Source of the DNA: Bacillota bacterium
Lineage (GTDB): Bacteria > Bacillota > Clostridia > Lachnospirales > Cellulosilyticaceae
Direction of reading: 5' to 3'
Length of the DNA: 8,010 nucleotides
Assembly (NCBI GenBank): GCA_023393125.1
Contig: JAEWMQ010000014.1
Span: 1-8,010, forward strand
Shown here: positions 1-6,212 of the stretch, piece after piece
Numbering within the stretch: position 1 is the stretch's first letter
How the letters are laid out: every line of letters begins with the position of its first letter
The notes under the pieces: model-generated
What the model saw: the letters and a program-made list of their open reading frames with translations, nothing else
Databases searched by the model: none
Told to the model about the DNA's origin: nothing
Made by a program: the position numbers and the translations under genes

Positions 1-145
1 ATGGGTTTTAGGGTGAGTGTCTGAGCGTAGCGAGTTTTCACCCGTTCATAAGGATTACGAATTTAGAGTTTCTTAGCGGAGTGAGACAGCAGCTGTAAGC
101 AAGTACACTAGTCGGACTACATAGCGGTACTTCGCTTTACCCTTA
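1..145. other. Structured noncoding stretch upstream of sfsA
   Basis: No convincing reading frame spans this stretch, and it is visibly richer in G and C than the genes around it. It holds several inverted repeats: GGGTGA (11-16) with TCACCC (38-43); AAGC-AAGTAC (97-106) with GTACTT-C-GCTT (127-137), a 10-bp stem with one bulged C; and inside that a small hairpin TAGT/ACTA (109-112/116-119). ACAGC-A-GCTGT (86-96) is a short palindrome. The pentamer TAGCG recurs at 28, 74 and 122. It could be a dispersed intergenic repeat, the 3' end region of a gene outside the window, or a structured RNA. I recognise no known RNA family. The remaining bases to 219 are AT-rich and carry a TAAAAT hexamer (185-190) that might be a -10 box for sfsA, without a clear -35 partner. 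Confidence 0.4.
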
Positions 146-219
146 TTATTCAAAATTCAATTTATTGAGCTAAGTAGTTACAAATAAAATGATGAAATTA
201 AAGTAAAGGAATGAAGAAA

Positions 220-924
220 ATGAAATATGAAACTATGGTCAAGGCCATTTTTATAGAACGTCCCAATCGTTTTATTGCTTTATGCCAAGTTAATGAAGAA
301 ATATATAAAGTACATGTAAAAAATACAGGTAGATGTGCTGAATTACTAATAAAAGGTGTAACTGTATATCTTCAAGAAAGTAATGACCCTAAACGTAAAA
401 CAAAATACTCATTAATTGCGGTAGAAAAAGGTAATCGTCTTATTAATATGGATTCACAAGCGCCTAATGAAGTGGTAGAGGAAGCTTTAGTCAGTGGTAA
501 GCTCCAGTTACCTGGTATGGAAGAGGGACTAACCTTTATCAAAAGAGAAGTAACCTATGATGAGTCTCGTTTTGATTTTTACGTAGAAACCTATGAGAAA
601 AAAGGTTTTATAGAAGTAAAGGGTGTTACCTTAGAACAAGATGGCTATGTGATGTTTCCTGATGCGCCTACAGAAAGAGGACTAAGACATGTAGAAGAAC
701 TGATTAAGGCAAAGCAAGAGGGATATGAGTGTTATGTTGTGTTTGTCATTCAAATGAAGGATGTGTTATACTTTAAACCTCATGTAGAAAGACAAAAAGC
801 CTTTGCTGAGGCACTAAAAAGAGCTGACAAGTTAGGTGTGAGGCTCTTAGCTTATGATTGCCTAGTTACACCAGATACTTTAGAACTTGATCAGAGCGTG
901 CAGATTCAGCTAGAAGAAGTATAA
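220..924 (+). CDS. sfsA: SfsA family protein (sugar fermentation stimulation protein homologue)
   Basis: This is a 234-residue protein, the same length as E. coli SfsA. The N-terminal ~80 residues match the OB-fold half, with the conserved VKNTGRC segment at 34-40. The rest is the PD-(D/E)XK nuclease-like half: RFDF (117-120), IEVKGVTL (131-138) with candidate metal ligands Asp119, Glu132 and Lys134, then FPDAPTERG (146-154) and the LLAYDC strand near 209-214. The family is widespread and was first linked to maltose metabolism in E. coli through DNA binding; its biochemical role is still unsettled. A start at ATG 220 is chosen because AAAGGA (205-210) lies 9 bases before it, while the in-frame ATG at 211 directly abuts that site. 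The HAD phosphatase gene follows after 15 bases, so the two are probably cotranscribed. The family call is secure; the function is not. Confidence 0.93.
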   Translation: MKYETMVKAIFIERPNRFIALCQVNEEIYKVHVKNTGRCAELLIKGVTVYLQESNDPKRKTKYSLIAVEKGNRLINMDSQAPNEVVEEALVSGKLQLPGMEEGLTFIKREVTYDESRFDFYVETYEKKGFIEVKGVTLEQDGYVMFPDAPTERGLRHVEELIKAKQEGYECYVVFVIQMKDVLYFKPHVERQKAFAEALKRADKLGVRLLAYDCLVTPDTLELDQSVQIQLEEV

Positions 925-939
925 AAAGGAGAAAAGGAT

Positions 940-1599
940 ATGTATCGTTTAGCAATATTTGATTTAGATGGCACCTTACTTAATTCTATAGGTGATCTGA
1001 TGAGCGCGTGTAATGTGGCTTTAGCCCATTTTGACTATCCTTTACATGAAGAAAAGGACTATAAGCAATTTGTAGGGAATGGGATTTATAAATTAGTAGA
1101 ACGTGCGCTTCCTATAGAAGATAGAGGAGAGGAACGTGTCAAAGAAGTAAAGGCTGTTTTTGATGCTTATTATAAAGAACATAGTTTAGATCAAACTAGG
1201 CCTTATGAGGGGATTATAGAACTCTTAACAGATCTAAGAGCAGAAGGGATTCCTTGCTGTGTACTGACTAATAAAGCCCAGGCTTATGCCAAGGAACTTG
1301 TAAAACATTTTTTTGGAGATTTAATAGAAGAAGTGATTGGGCAAAGAGAAGGAATTCCTACTAAACCTAATCCTATAGGAGTAATACAGTTATTAGAGTC
1401 TTATAATGTAACGCCTTCAGAGTGTATTTATGTAGGTGATTCTAATGTAGATATAAAAACAGCTGAAAATGCAGGCGTAGATGTCATTGGCGTACTTTGG
1501 GGCTTTAGAGATGAAAAAGAATTAAAAGAAGCTGGAGCTACTTATTTGGCAAAAGATATACACATGCTCAAAGCGCAAATTTTAGGAAAATATAAATAA
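940..1599 (+). CDS. HAD-superfamily phosphatase (phosphoglycolate phosphatase / PpaX-like)
   Basis: This 219-residue cytoplasmic hydrolase has the full set of HAD motifs. Motif I is DLDGT (8-12), with nucleophile Asp8 and acid/base Asp10. Motif II is Thr110-Asn111 in CVLTNK, motif III is Lys142 in PTKPNP, and motif IV is GDSNVD (166-171). The helical cap between motif I and about residue 85 marks subfamily IA, as in Gph and the pyrophosphatase PpaX. The C-terminal VLWGFR (185-190) is typical of Gph-like proteins. The family removes phosphate from small metabolites; 2-phosphoglycolate (formed during DNA repair) or pyrophosphate are the likeliest substrates, but the sequence does not choose between them. 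AAAGGAG (925-931) sits 8 bases before the ATG. The gene is 15 bases behind sfsA and ends at the terminator 1602-1649. Confidence 0.88.
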   Translation: MYRLAIFDLDGTLLNSIGDLMSACNVALAHFDYPLHEEKDYKQFVGNGIYKLVERALPIEDRGEERVKEVKAVFDAYYKEHSLDQTRPYEGIIELLTDLRAEGIPCCVLTNKAQAYAKELVKHFFGDLIEEVIGQREGIPTKPNPIGVIQLLESYNVTPSECIYVGDSNVDIKTAENAGVDVIGVLWGFRDEKELKEAGATYLAKDIHMLKAQILGKYK

Positions 1600-1601
1600 T
1601 A

Positions 1602-1649
1602 AAAAAAGCTGTTACAAGCCTGAAAATGATGGGCGGTAACAGCTTTTTT
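1602..1649. terminator. Bidirectional intrinsic terminator
   Basis: A 14-bp perfect stem joins A6-GCTGTTAC (1602-1615) to GTAACAGC-T6 (1636-1649). A minor inner pairing, GCCT with GGGC, lies in the 20-base loop. The T-run serves plus-strand transcripts of the sfsA-phosphatase unit, and the A-run serves minus-strand transcripts of the isomerase gene. It starts two bases after the phosphatase stop codon and lies 11 bases beyond the isomerase stop. Confidence 0.9.
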
Positions 1650-1660
1650 AGTAAGTAGTT

Positions 1661-2401
1661 TTATTGCATTTCTACAGTATAAATGCTTTCTAATTCTTGA
1701 CGTTTTGCAAGATAAAGTGCTTGACGTTTAGCTAAAAGACATTGTTCTTTTACTTGGTCTTTCACTGATTCAAGTGGTGAAATGCCAGCAGGTATTAAAG
1801 CTTCTAATTCAATGATGTGATAACCAAATTGTGTCTTTACAGGAGCAGAGATTTCTCCTGGTGTCATAGCAAAAGCAGCAGCTTCAAACTCAGGCACCAT
1901 ACGACCACGAGTGAATTCTCCTAAAGCACCACCTTGTGAAGCAGAAGGACAAGTTGAATATTTTTTTGCAGCTTCTGCAAAAGAAAGACCAGCTTTGATT
2001 TCTTCAGCTGCCTTTTCAGCTTCCTCTAAAGTTGCCACTAAAATGTGGTTAGCTTTAGCTGATTCACCAGTTTTAAATTGGCTTTGATGTGTTTCATAGT
2101 ATTCTTTTACTTCTTCATCAGTAGCAGTCACACTTTCGAGAAGTTTGCCCATAGCATATTGTTTAAGTAAAGACTTAGTCATTTGCTCAAGAGCAGCAGT
2201 GAACTCTTCTTCTTTGTCTAAGCCGTGTTTGATAGCATCTGAGTAAAGTAATTCTTGCATAACAAGTTCATCTACTAATTGTTTTTGACCTTCTTCACTT
2301 TGGAATTGCATAGCATTTTGTCCAATGCTACGGAGTAAGTCATAAAGATCAGATTGTTTAATTGCTCTGCCGTCTACAACAGCAAGTACTTTATTTTCCA
2401 T
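1661..2401 (-). CDS. Parvulin-type peptidyl-prolyl cis-trans isomerase, no signal peptide
   Basis: This 246-residue protein should catalyse cis-trans isomerisation of peptide bonds before proline and may act as a folding helper. The N-terminal ~110 residues form a SurA/PrsA-like helical chaperone region (VVDGRAIKQSDLYDLL at the start, ATDEEVKEYYETH at 93-105). The rotamase domain spans about 114-203, with the parvulin histidines His119 (ANHIL) and His195 (GYHII) and the GGALGEFTRGRMVPEFE core (157-173). A charged helix ends the chain. Unlike PrsA there is no signal peptide or lipobox, so a cytoplasmic location is inferred. The ATG at 2401 is chosen because AAAGGAG (2415-2409) is 7 bases upstream; an in-frame TTG at 2422 would put that site inside the gene. 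It has its own candidate promoter and a leader hairpin downstream of the yfcE-like gene. Confidence 0.88.
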   Translation of the reverse strand: MENKVLAVVDGRAIKQSDLYDLLRSIGQNAMQFQSEEGQKQLVDELVMQELLYSDAIKHGLDKEEEFTAALEQMTKSLLKQYAMGKLLESVTATDEEVKEYYETHQSQFKTGESAKANHILVATLEEAEKAAEEIKAGLSFAEAAKKYSTCPSASQGGALGEFTRGRMVPEFEAAAFAMTPGEISAPVKTQFGYHIIELEALIPAGISPLESVKDQVKEQCLLAKRQALYLAKRQELESIYTVEMQ

Positions 2402-2408
2402 TTTAAAT

Positions 2409-2415
2409 CTCCTTT
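2409..2415 (-). promoter_or_regulatory. Ribosome binding site fixing the isomerase start
   Basis: On the minus strand this reads AAAGGAG, with 7 bases to the ATG at 2401. It rules out the longer TTG-initiated frame beginning at 2422. Confidence 0.85.
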
Positions 2416-2427
2416 TTATCAAATAAA

Positions 2428-2468
2428 GAAGCTACTTATGGTGCTTAAAAGCACTCATAGGTAGCTTC
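2428..2468 (-). terminator. Long hairpin between the phosphoesterase and isomerase genes (terminator or leader structure)
   Basis: GAAGCTAC (2428-2435) pairs with GTAGCTTC (2461-2468), TATG (2437-2440) with CATA (2456-2459), and GTGC (2441-2444) with GCAC (2451-2454). The result is one long, nearly continuous stem with a short A-rich loop. On the minus strand it is followed by TTTATTTG, a loose T-run, and then by the isomerase ribosome binding site. It may end transcripts of the upstream yfcE-like gene. If the promoter at 2482-2510 is used, it lies entirely in the isomerase leader and could act as an attenuator or stabilising 5' hairpin. The structure is clear; the role is inferred. Confidence 0.6.
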
Positions 2469-2481
2469 CTTTGCTTTTATG

Positions 2482-2510
2482 ATAGTATCATGAATAATTA
2501 TAAAAGTAAA
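2482..2510 (-). promoter_or_regulatory. Candidate sigma-A promoter for the isomerase gene
   Basis: On the minus strand, -35 TTTACT (2510-2505) and -10 TACTAT (2487-2482) are separated by exactly 17 bases. It lies just beyond the yfcE-like stop codon. The predicted transcript would begin near 2475 and carry the hairpin 2428-2468 in a leader of about 75 bases. Confidence 0.5.
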
Positions 2511-2526
2511 TGGTGTAGCACCTAAC

Positions 2527-3072
2527 TTACTTAACGGATAGACTGCTAAGTAAGCAGTGATTAAAGTCATAAACACTTAGTATACCATTTTCATAAGTGG
2601 CATAAGTAGAAGGTCTATTTTCTTTAGGAAGAGAAATAGAACCAGGATTACAAATGACAAGGTCACCTTCTGTGCGAAGCTCCCATAAATGAGTATGGCC
2701 ATAGAGGAAAACTTGTTTGCCAGGTGATTTAGGAAAGTTCTCAGCTGTATAACGGTGACCATGAGTTGCAAAAAGCTTAATGCCTTCATCCACAATAAGG
2801 CTATAATCACTTAAACAAGGGAATGTTAAAAGCATTTGGTCTACCTCAGCATCACAGTTACCACGACAAGCAATAATACGATCGCTATAAGTATTTAAAA
2901 GGCTTACAACCCCTTGAGGATTATGTCCTTTTGGAAGTGGATTACGAGGACCGTGGTAAAGAATATCTCCTAATAAAATAAGAAAATCAAAACCTTGTTC
3001 CTCAAATAAAGAAAGCATAGGTCTTAAATAAGTTTCGCTACCATGTAAATCAGATAAAATTAAATAACGCAT
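2527..3072 (-). CDS. yfcE: YfcE-type metallophosphoesterase (phosphodiesterase)
   Basis: This 181-residue protein resembles E. coli YfcE (184 residues) along its whole length. It carries the calcineurin-like metal-binding set: Asp8 and His10 in SDLHG, Asp36 in LLGD, Asn72 in RGNCD, His104 and His106 in THGH, and His126 and His128 in YGHTH. The stretches LYHGPRNPLP (39-48) and RGNCDAEVDQMLL (70-82) are characteristic of YfcE rather than of other small phosphodiesterases. The E. coli enzyme is a manganese-dependent phosphodiesterase on model substrates; its natural substrate is not established. On the minus strand AAGGGAG (3085-3079) lies 6 bases before the ATG. The gene is divergent from the transporter operon and precedes the isomerase gene. 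It would act in the cytoplasm, since no signal peptide is present. Confidence 0.92.
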   Translation of the reverse strand: MRYLILSDLHGSETYLRPMLSLFEEQGFDFLILLGDILYHGPRNPLPKGHNPQGVVSLLNTYSDRIIACRGNCDAEVDQMLLTFPCLSDYSLIVDEGIKLFATHGHRYTAENFPKSPGKQVFLYGHTHLWELRTEGDLVICNPGSISLPKENRPSTYATYENGILSVYDFNHCLLSSLSVK

Positions 3073-3101
3073 ATAAGGCTCCCTTCTGATGTAATGATTT
3101 T

Positions 3102-3131
3102 ATTATAGTATAACGTATTTCCATAAAACAA
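3102..3131 (-). promoter_or_regulatory. Candidate promoter for the yfcE-like gene
   Basis: The minus strand has TTGTTT (3131-3126) as -35 and TATAAT (3107-3102) as a perfect -10 with an 18-base spacer. An overlapping TATACT (3112-3107) is an alternative -10. For the divergent transporter operon I see no comparably good promoter in 3073-3220, and no riboswitch motif. Confidence 0.45.
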
Positions 3132-3220
3132 GCACTATAGCAACAAGCAAATAATACTATGGTAATAAGATGACATTGAGCACTAAATATGGCGATAAAA
3201 GGGAAATGGAGCTGAATAAA

Positions 3221-3967
3221 ATGAATAATCGTATAGAATTACAGCATATAGATAAAAGCTTTTATACAGATGAAGGTGAAATTATAGTGCTGAAAGACCT
3301 TAGCTTAACTTTAAAACCTGGGAAAATCTTGGCACTTCTTGGGCCATCAGGGAGTGGGAAGTCAACAGTACTCAATATACTAACTCATTTAATAAAGCCG
3401 AGCAGTGGAAACGTCATCATTAATGGGGAGATAGGGTACATGTTTCAGCATGACCATTTATTAGAATGGCGTACCATTATGGATAATGTAACCATTGGCT
3501 TAGAAATTCAAAAAAAATTAAGTGAGGAAAGTCGCCATAGAGTAGAGGTCTTAGTAGAAAACTATGGACTAGGTGAATTTAAAAATCGTTTTCCAAAAGA
3601 ATTATCAGGTGGTATGAGACAAAGGGCAGCCCTTATTCGTACCCTAGCGACTAATCCAGATATTTTACTATTAGATGAGCCCTTTTCAGCATTAGATTAT
3701 CAAACAAGATTATTAGTAAGTGATGATATTTATGGCATTATCAAAAAAGAGCATAAGGAAGCCATACTTGTGACTCATGACATCTCAGAGGCCATTTCAA
3801 TGGCAGATGAAATTAGTGTGCTTTCTAAAAGACCTGCGTATGTAAAAAATACCTATGAAATTCATTTGACAGTTATAGGTGATAGGACACCTCTTTCAAG
3901 TAGAAAAGCACCTGAATTTAAAGACTATTTTGATACACTGTGGAAGGAGCTGGAAACCAATGAATGA
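3221..3967 (+). CDS. ABC importer ATPase, SsuB/TauB/ThiZ family
   Basis: This 248-residue ATP-binding subunit powers the importer encoded with the next two genes. It shows Walker A GPSGSGKST (41-49), the Q-loop glutamine Gln76 in YMFQHD, the signature LSGGMRQR (128-135), Walker B ILLLDEP (148-154), the D-loop SALD and the switch histidine His186 in VTHD. The HDHLLEW segment after the Q-loop and SALDYQTR are typical of the nitrate/sulfonate/taurine and thiamine-precursor branch. The start is placed at ATG 3221, with GGAG (3208-3211) 9 bases upstream, which gives normal family length. In-frame ATGs at 3170 and 3206 would add 17 or 5 residues and have weaker or too-close ribosome binding sites; they remain possible. 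Its last 8 bases overlap the permease gene, which suggests translational coupling. Confidence 0.9.
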   Translation: MNNRIELQHIDKSFYTDEGEIIVLKDLSLTLKPGKILALLGPSGSGKSTVLNILTHLIKPSSGNVIINGEIGYMFQHDHLLEWRTIMDNVTIGLEIQKKLSEESRHRVEVLVENYGLGEFKNRFPKELSGGMRQRAALIRTLATNPDILLLDEPFSALDYQTRLLVSDDIYGIIKKEHKEAILVTHDISEAISMADEISVLSKRPAYVKNTYEIHLTVIGDRTPLSSRKAPEFKDYFDTLWKELETNE

Positions 3968-4766
3968 TAAAAGCGATGGCTATTTACATTATTTAAATGA
4001 AAAGAAACGAAAGAAAAGACGTATTTTAAGATGGCAGCTCATATTGTTAGTAGGTTTTATTGGGTTATGGGAAGGAGCTGCTAGATTAGGATGGGTAAAT
4101 ACTTTTTTATTTAGTAGCCCTAGTGAAATCTATCAGCTTTTTTTAATCTATATAGGAGACGGAAGTCTTTTTAAACATGTGGCTATTTCAGTTTGGGAAA
4201 CGATTTTAGGCTTTTCTATAGGAACTGCTTTAGGCATTACCATAGCTATTGGCTTATGGTGGTCAGAAACAGTTGCTAAAATATTAGACCCTGTGCTTGT
4301 GGTGCTCAATGCTTTACCTAAAACAGCTTTAGCCCCCATCTTAATTGTATGGGCTGGAGCAGGTATTGGTGGTATTGTGCTAACAGCGGTAACTATTTCT
4401 ATTGTGACGACTATTTTATCAGCATATAATTATTTCATTCATATGGATGAAGAAAAGATAAAAATGTTAACCAGTTTTGGGGCTACAAAAGTACAAATTT
4501 TAACGAAGCTTATTTTGCCAGCTAACCTAGCTAACATCGTTAATATTATTAAAATTAATATTGGTTTATCTTGGGTGGGGGTTATTGTTGGAGAATTTCT
4601 AGTATCACGCTATGGCTTAGGTTATTTGATTGTTTATGGCGGTCAGGTGTTTAGGCTGGATCTGGTTATGATGGGCGTTGTCGTATTAGCAGTGTGTGCC
4701 TTTGTGATGTACAGTATTGTAGGTTTTATTGAAAAGCTTATTATTAAGAAAAGAGTCACCAAATAA
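3960..4766 (+). CDS. ABC importer permease, SsuC/TauC/ThiX family
   Basis: This 268-residue inner-membrane subunit would form the channel as a homodimer. A basic N-terminus (KKRKKRR, 15-21) is followed by about six hydrophobic helices, roughly 25-44, 80-101, 112-132, 136-156, 198-215 and 235-258. The cytoplasmic coupling (EAA) loop lies at about 164-188: EEKIKMLTSFGATK, then ILTKLILP, with the conserved Gly in FGATK. SWVGVIVGEFLVSRYGLGYLI-type residues (204-224) are characteristic of the BPD_transp_1 branch that transports sulfonates, nitrate and thiamine precursors. The ATG at 3960 is used because AAGGAG (3944-3949) lies 10 bases upstream inside the ATPase gene; the frame stays open back to 3879, but that part is only the overlapping ATPase sequence. 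The substrate cannot be deduced from the permease. Confidence 0.92.
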   Translation: MNDKSDGYLHYLNEKKRKKRRILRWQLILLVGFIGLWEGAARLGWVNTFLFSSPSEIYQLFLIYIGDGSLFKHVAISVWETILGFSIGTALGITIAIGLWWSETVAKILDPVLVVLNALPKTALAPILIVWAGAGIGGIVLTAVTISIVTTILSAYNYFIHMDEEKIKMLTSFGATKVQILTKLILPANLANIVNIIKINIGLSWVGVIVGEFLVSRYGLGYLIVYGGQVFRLDLVMMGVVVLAVCAFVMYSIVGFIEKLIIKKRVTK

Positions 4767-4817
4767 AAGGTAGATGCGTATGTTATATTAGCTTAAAGTA
4801 AAAAATTACCATTTTAT

Positions 4818-4824
4818 GAGGTGA
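4818..4824 (+). promoter_or_regulatory. Ribosome binding site fixing the receptor lipoprotein start
   Basis: GAGGTGA is a full match to the anti-Shine-Dalgarno sequence and ends 5 bases before ATG 4830. A GTG at 4821 that opens the longer frame is part of this site and so is unlikely to be the start. Confidence 0.85.
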
Positions 4825-4829
4825 CTGGT

Positions 4830-5840
4830 ATGAGAAAGATTAAATCTATTTTAATAGTAACCTTATCATTTATATTACTAACCTTTGGCATGACAGGTTG
4901 CAATAAACAAGGCTTAGAGAAAGTAACTATTGCAGAAGTAACACATTCTATTTTTTATGCCCCACAGTATGTGGCTATAGAAGCAGGCTATTTTAAAGAT
5001 GAAGGACTAGATGTTCAGTTAATTTTAACACAAGGAGCTGATAAGACCATGGCAGCGCTTCTTTCAAATGAAGCACAAGTAGGTTTCATGGGCCCAGAAG
5101 CTTCTATTTATGTTTATAATCAAGGTAGTAAAGATTATGCCATTAACTTTGCACAAGTGACAAAACGTGATGGTACCTTTTTAGTAGGACGTACAAAGAT
5201 TGACAGTTTTAATTTTGATATGCTTAAAGGCAAACAGATTATTGGCGGCAGAAAAGGCGGAATGCCTGAAATGACTTTAGAATATGTGCTTAAAAATCAA
5301 GGCTTAACCTTAGGAGAAAATTTAGCTGAAGGTAATACTCAGGTTAGGACCGATGTTCAGTTTGCAGCTATGGGTGGCGCTTTTGTTGGTGGTGAAGGTG
5401 ACTTTGTAACTTTATTTGAGCCAACAGCGACTCAGCTAGAAGAACAAGGTCAGGGTTATATCCTAGCTTCTATAGGACAATTATCAGGAGAAATACCATA
5501 TACAGCCTATTCAGCCTTGAGTAGTTACATGGCTAAAAAGCCTGATACAATTCAAAAATTTACTAATGCCATTTACAAAGGCCAGCAATATGTCGCAGCA
5601 CACACAGCAGAAGAAATAGCAGATTTAATTGCACCTCAGTTTAAAGAAATGAAAAAAGAACAATTAGTAAAAGTAATACAACGTTATAAAGACAATGATA
5701 CCTGGTGTACAGACCCTATTCTTAAGGAAGAAAGTTTAAATAGATTAATGGATGTTATGGAGCTTGCTGGAGAATTAACCCAGCGTCCAGCTTATGAGGA
5801 GCTAGTCAATACAACCTTTGCAGAGGAAGCTATTAAATAA
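4830..5840 (+). CDS. Lipoprotein substrate-binding protein of the ABC importer (NMT1/THI5-like, SsuA family)
   Basis: This 336-residue receptor is tethered outside the membrane. A basic start and hydrophobic core (about 5-20) lead to the lipobox MTGC, with Cys24 the lipidated residue. The mature part begins like the NMT1/THI5-like receptors, with YAPQYVAIEAGYFKDEGLDV (43-62), then TMAALLSNEAQVGFMGPE (73-90) and GDFVTLFEPTAT (190-201), where the two lobes should clamp the ligand. Relatives bind thiamine precursors, aliphatic sulfonates, nitrate or riboflavin. No conserved ligand residue that I can read decides among these. It lies 63 bases after the permease gene and completes an ATPase-permease-receptor operon. 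No strong terminator follows it, only a 7-bp AT-only stem overlapping the stop codon (5836-5842/5849-5855). Confidence 0.92.
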   Translation: MRKIKSILIVTLSFILLTFGMTGCNKQGLEKVTIAEVTHSIFYAPQYVAIEAGYFKDEGLDVQLILTQGADKTMAALLSNEAQVGFMGPEASIYVYNQGSKDYAINFAQVTKRDGTFLVGRTKIDSFNFDMLKGKQIIGGRKGGMPEMTLEYVLKNQGLTLGENLAEGNTQVRTDVQFAAMGGAFVGGEGDFVTLFEPTATQLEEQGQGYILASIGQLSGEIPYTAYSALSSYMAKKPDTIQKFTNAIYKGQQYVAAHTAEEIADLIAPQFKEMKKEQLVKVIQRYKDNDTWCTDPILKEESLNRLMDVMELAGELTQRPAYEELVNTTFAEEAIK

Positions 5841-5856
5841 GTAAGTAGACTTATTA

Positions 5857-5885
5857 TTTGCAGCTGGTGAAAACTTTGTTATAAT
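5857..5885 (+). promoter_or_regulatory. Candidate sigma-A promoter for the cysteine-cluster gene
   Basis: TATAAT (5880-5885) is a perfect -10 box. TTTGCA (5857-5862) lies 17 bases upstream and matches the -35 consensus at four of six positions. The start codon at 5918 follows about 25 bases after the predicted transcription start. Confidence 0.55.
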
Positions 5886-5917
5886 ATTTAATAAAAAGAA
5901 AGTTATTAGGTAAGATA

Positions 5918-6178
5918 ATGAAATGTAGAGATTTTTGTGGTGCATGTTGCATTGCACCTTCCATTAGTTCACCTATTCCAGGTATGCCACAGGGAAAAAA
6001 GGCTAATGAAAGGTGCATTCAATTAGATGAAAATAACCTCTGTAAGATTTTTGGGGATCATAGAAGGCCTAAAGTCTGTGGGGATTTAGCACCAAGCAAG
6101 GAAATGTGTGGCCAGTCTAGAGAGGAAGCTTTGACTTATTTGGAAGAGCTGGAAAAGGCTACTGCACCTGAAAAATAG
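5918..6178 (+). CDS. YkgJ-family cysteine-cluster protein
   Basis: This is a small 86-residue protein with eight cysteines at 3, 7, 10, 11, 33, 42, 54 and 64. The opening CRDFCGACC and the later pattern C-x8-C, then HRRPKVCGDL (48-57), are the hallmark of the YkgJ (UPF0153) group, which is annotated as probably chelating zinc or iron. No biochemical function is established, and the sequence does not reveal one. The C-terminal 20 residues form a charged helix (REEALTYLEELEKA). The only ribosome binding site is a modest TAGGT (5907-5911) 6 bases before the ATG, so expression may be low. It has its own promoter (5857-5885) and ends at the hairpin 6213-6256, so it looks like a single-gene unit unless transcription reads on into ybaK. 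Confidence 0.85.
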   Translation: MKCRDFCGACCIAPSISSPIPGMPQGKKANERCIQLDENNLCKIFGDHRRPKVCGDLAPSKEMCGQSREEALTYLEELEKATAPEK

Positions 6179-6212
6179 AAATGTTAGTTTTAGCCGAATG
6201 AAAAATTACAAG

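Noticed and set aside
86..96. ACAGCAGCTGT palindrome as a stable hairpin
   Set aside because: With a physically possible loop only three base pairs remain, so it cannot stand alone as a structure; it could be a protein-binding site, but nothing supports that.
1..210. CRISPR-like or tandem repeat from the recurring TAGCG motif
   Set aside because: The copies are only five bases long, spaced irregularly (46 and 48 bases), and the flanking sequence does not repeat.
2577..2810. 77-residue open frame on the minus strand within the yfcE-like gene
   Set aside because: It lies in another frame of the well-matched metallophosphoesterase and has no ribosome binding site or recognisable domain.
3073..3220. 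Possible TPP or FMN riboswitch ahead of the transporter operon
   Set aside because: I looked for TPP-type (CTGAGA, ACCTGATCTGGATAATGCC-like) motifs because of the transporter family. None is present, and the stretch is too short for an FMN aptamer plus expression platform.
4148..4339. 63-residue open frame antisense to the permease
   Set aside because: It is entirely within a clear permease gene and is not homologous to anything I recognise.
4767..4829. Internal promoter between permease and receptor genes (TTATAT near 4784)
   Set aside because: No -35 partner at a suitable distance; the 63-base gap is better explained as an intra-operon spacer.
5836..5855. Terminator at the end of the transporter operon (AATAAGT/ACTTATT)
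   Set aside because: The 7-bp stem has only one G-C pair, overlaps the stop codon and lacks a proper T-run, so it is too weak to annotate.
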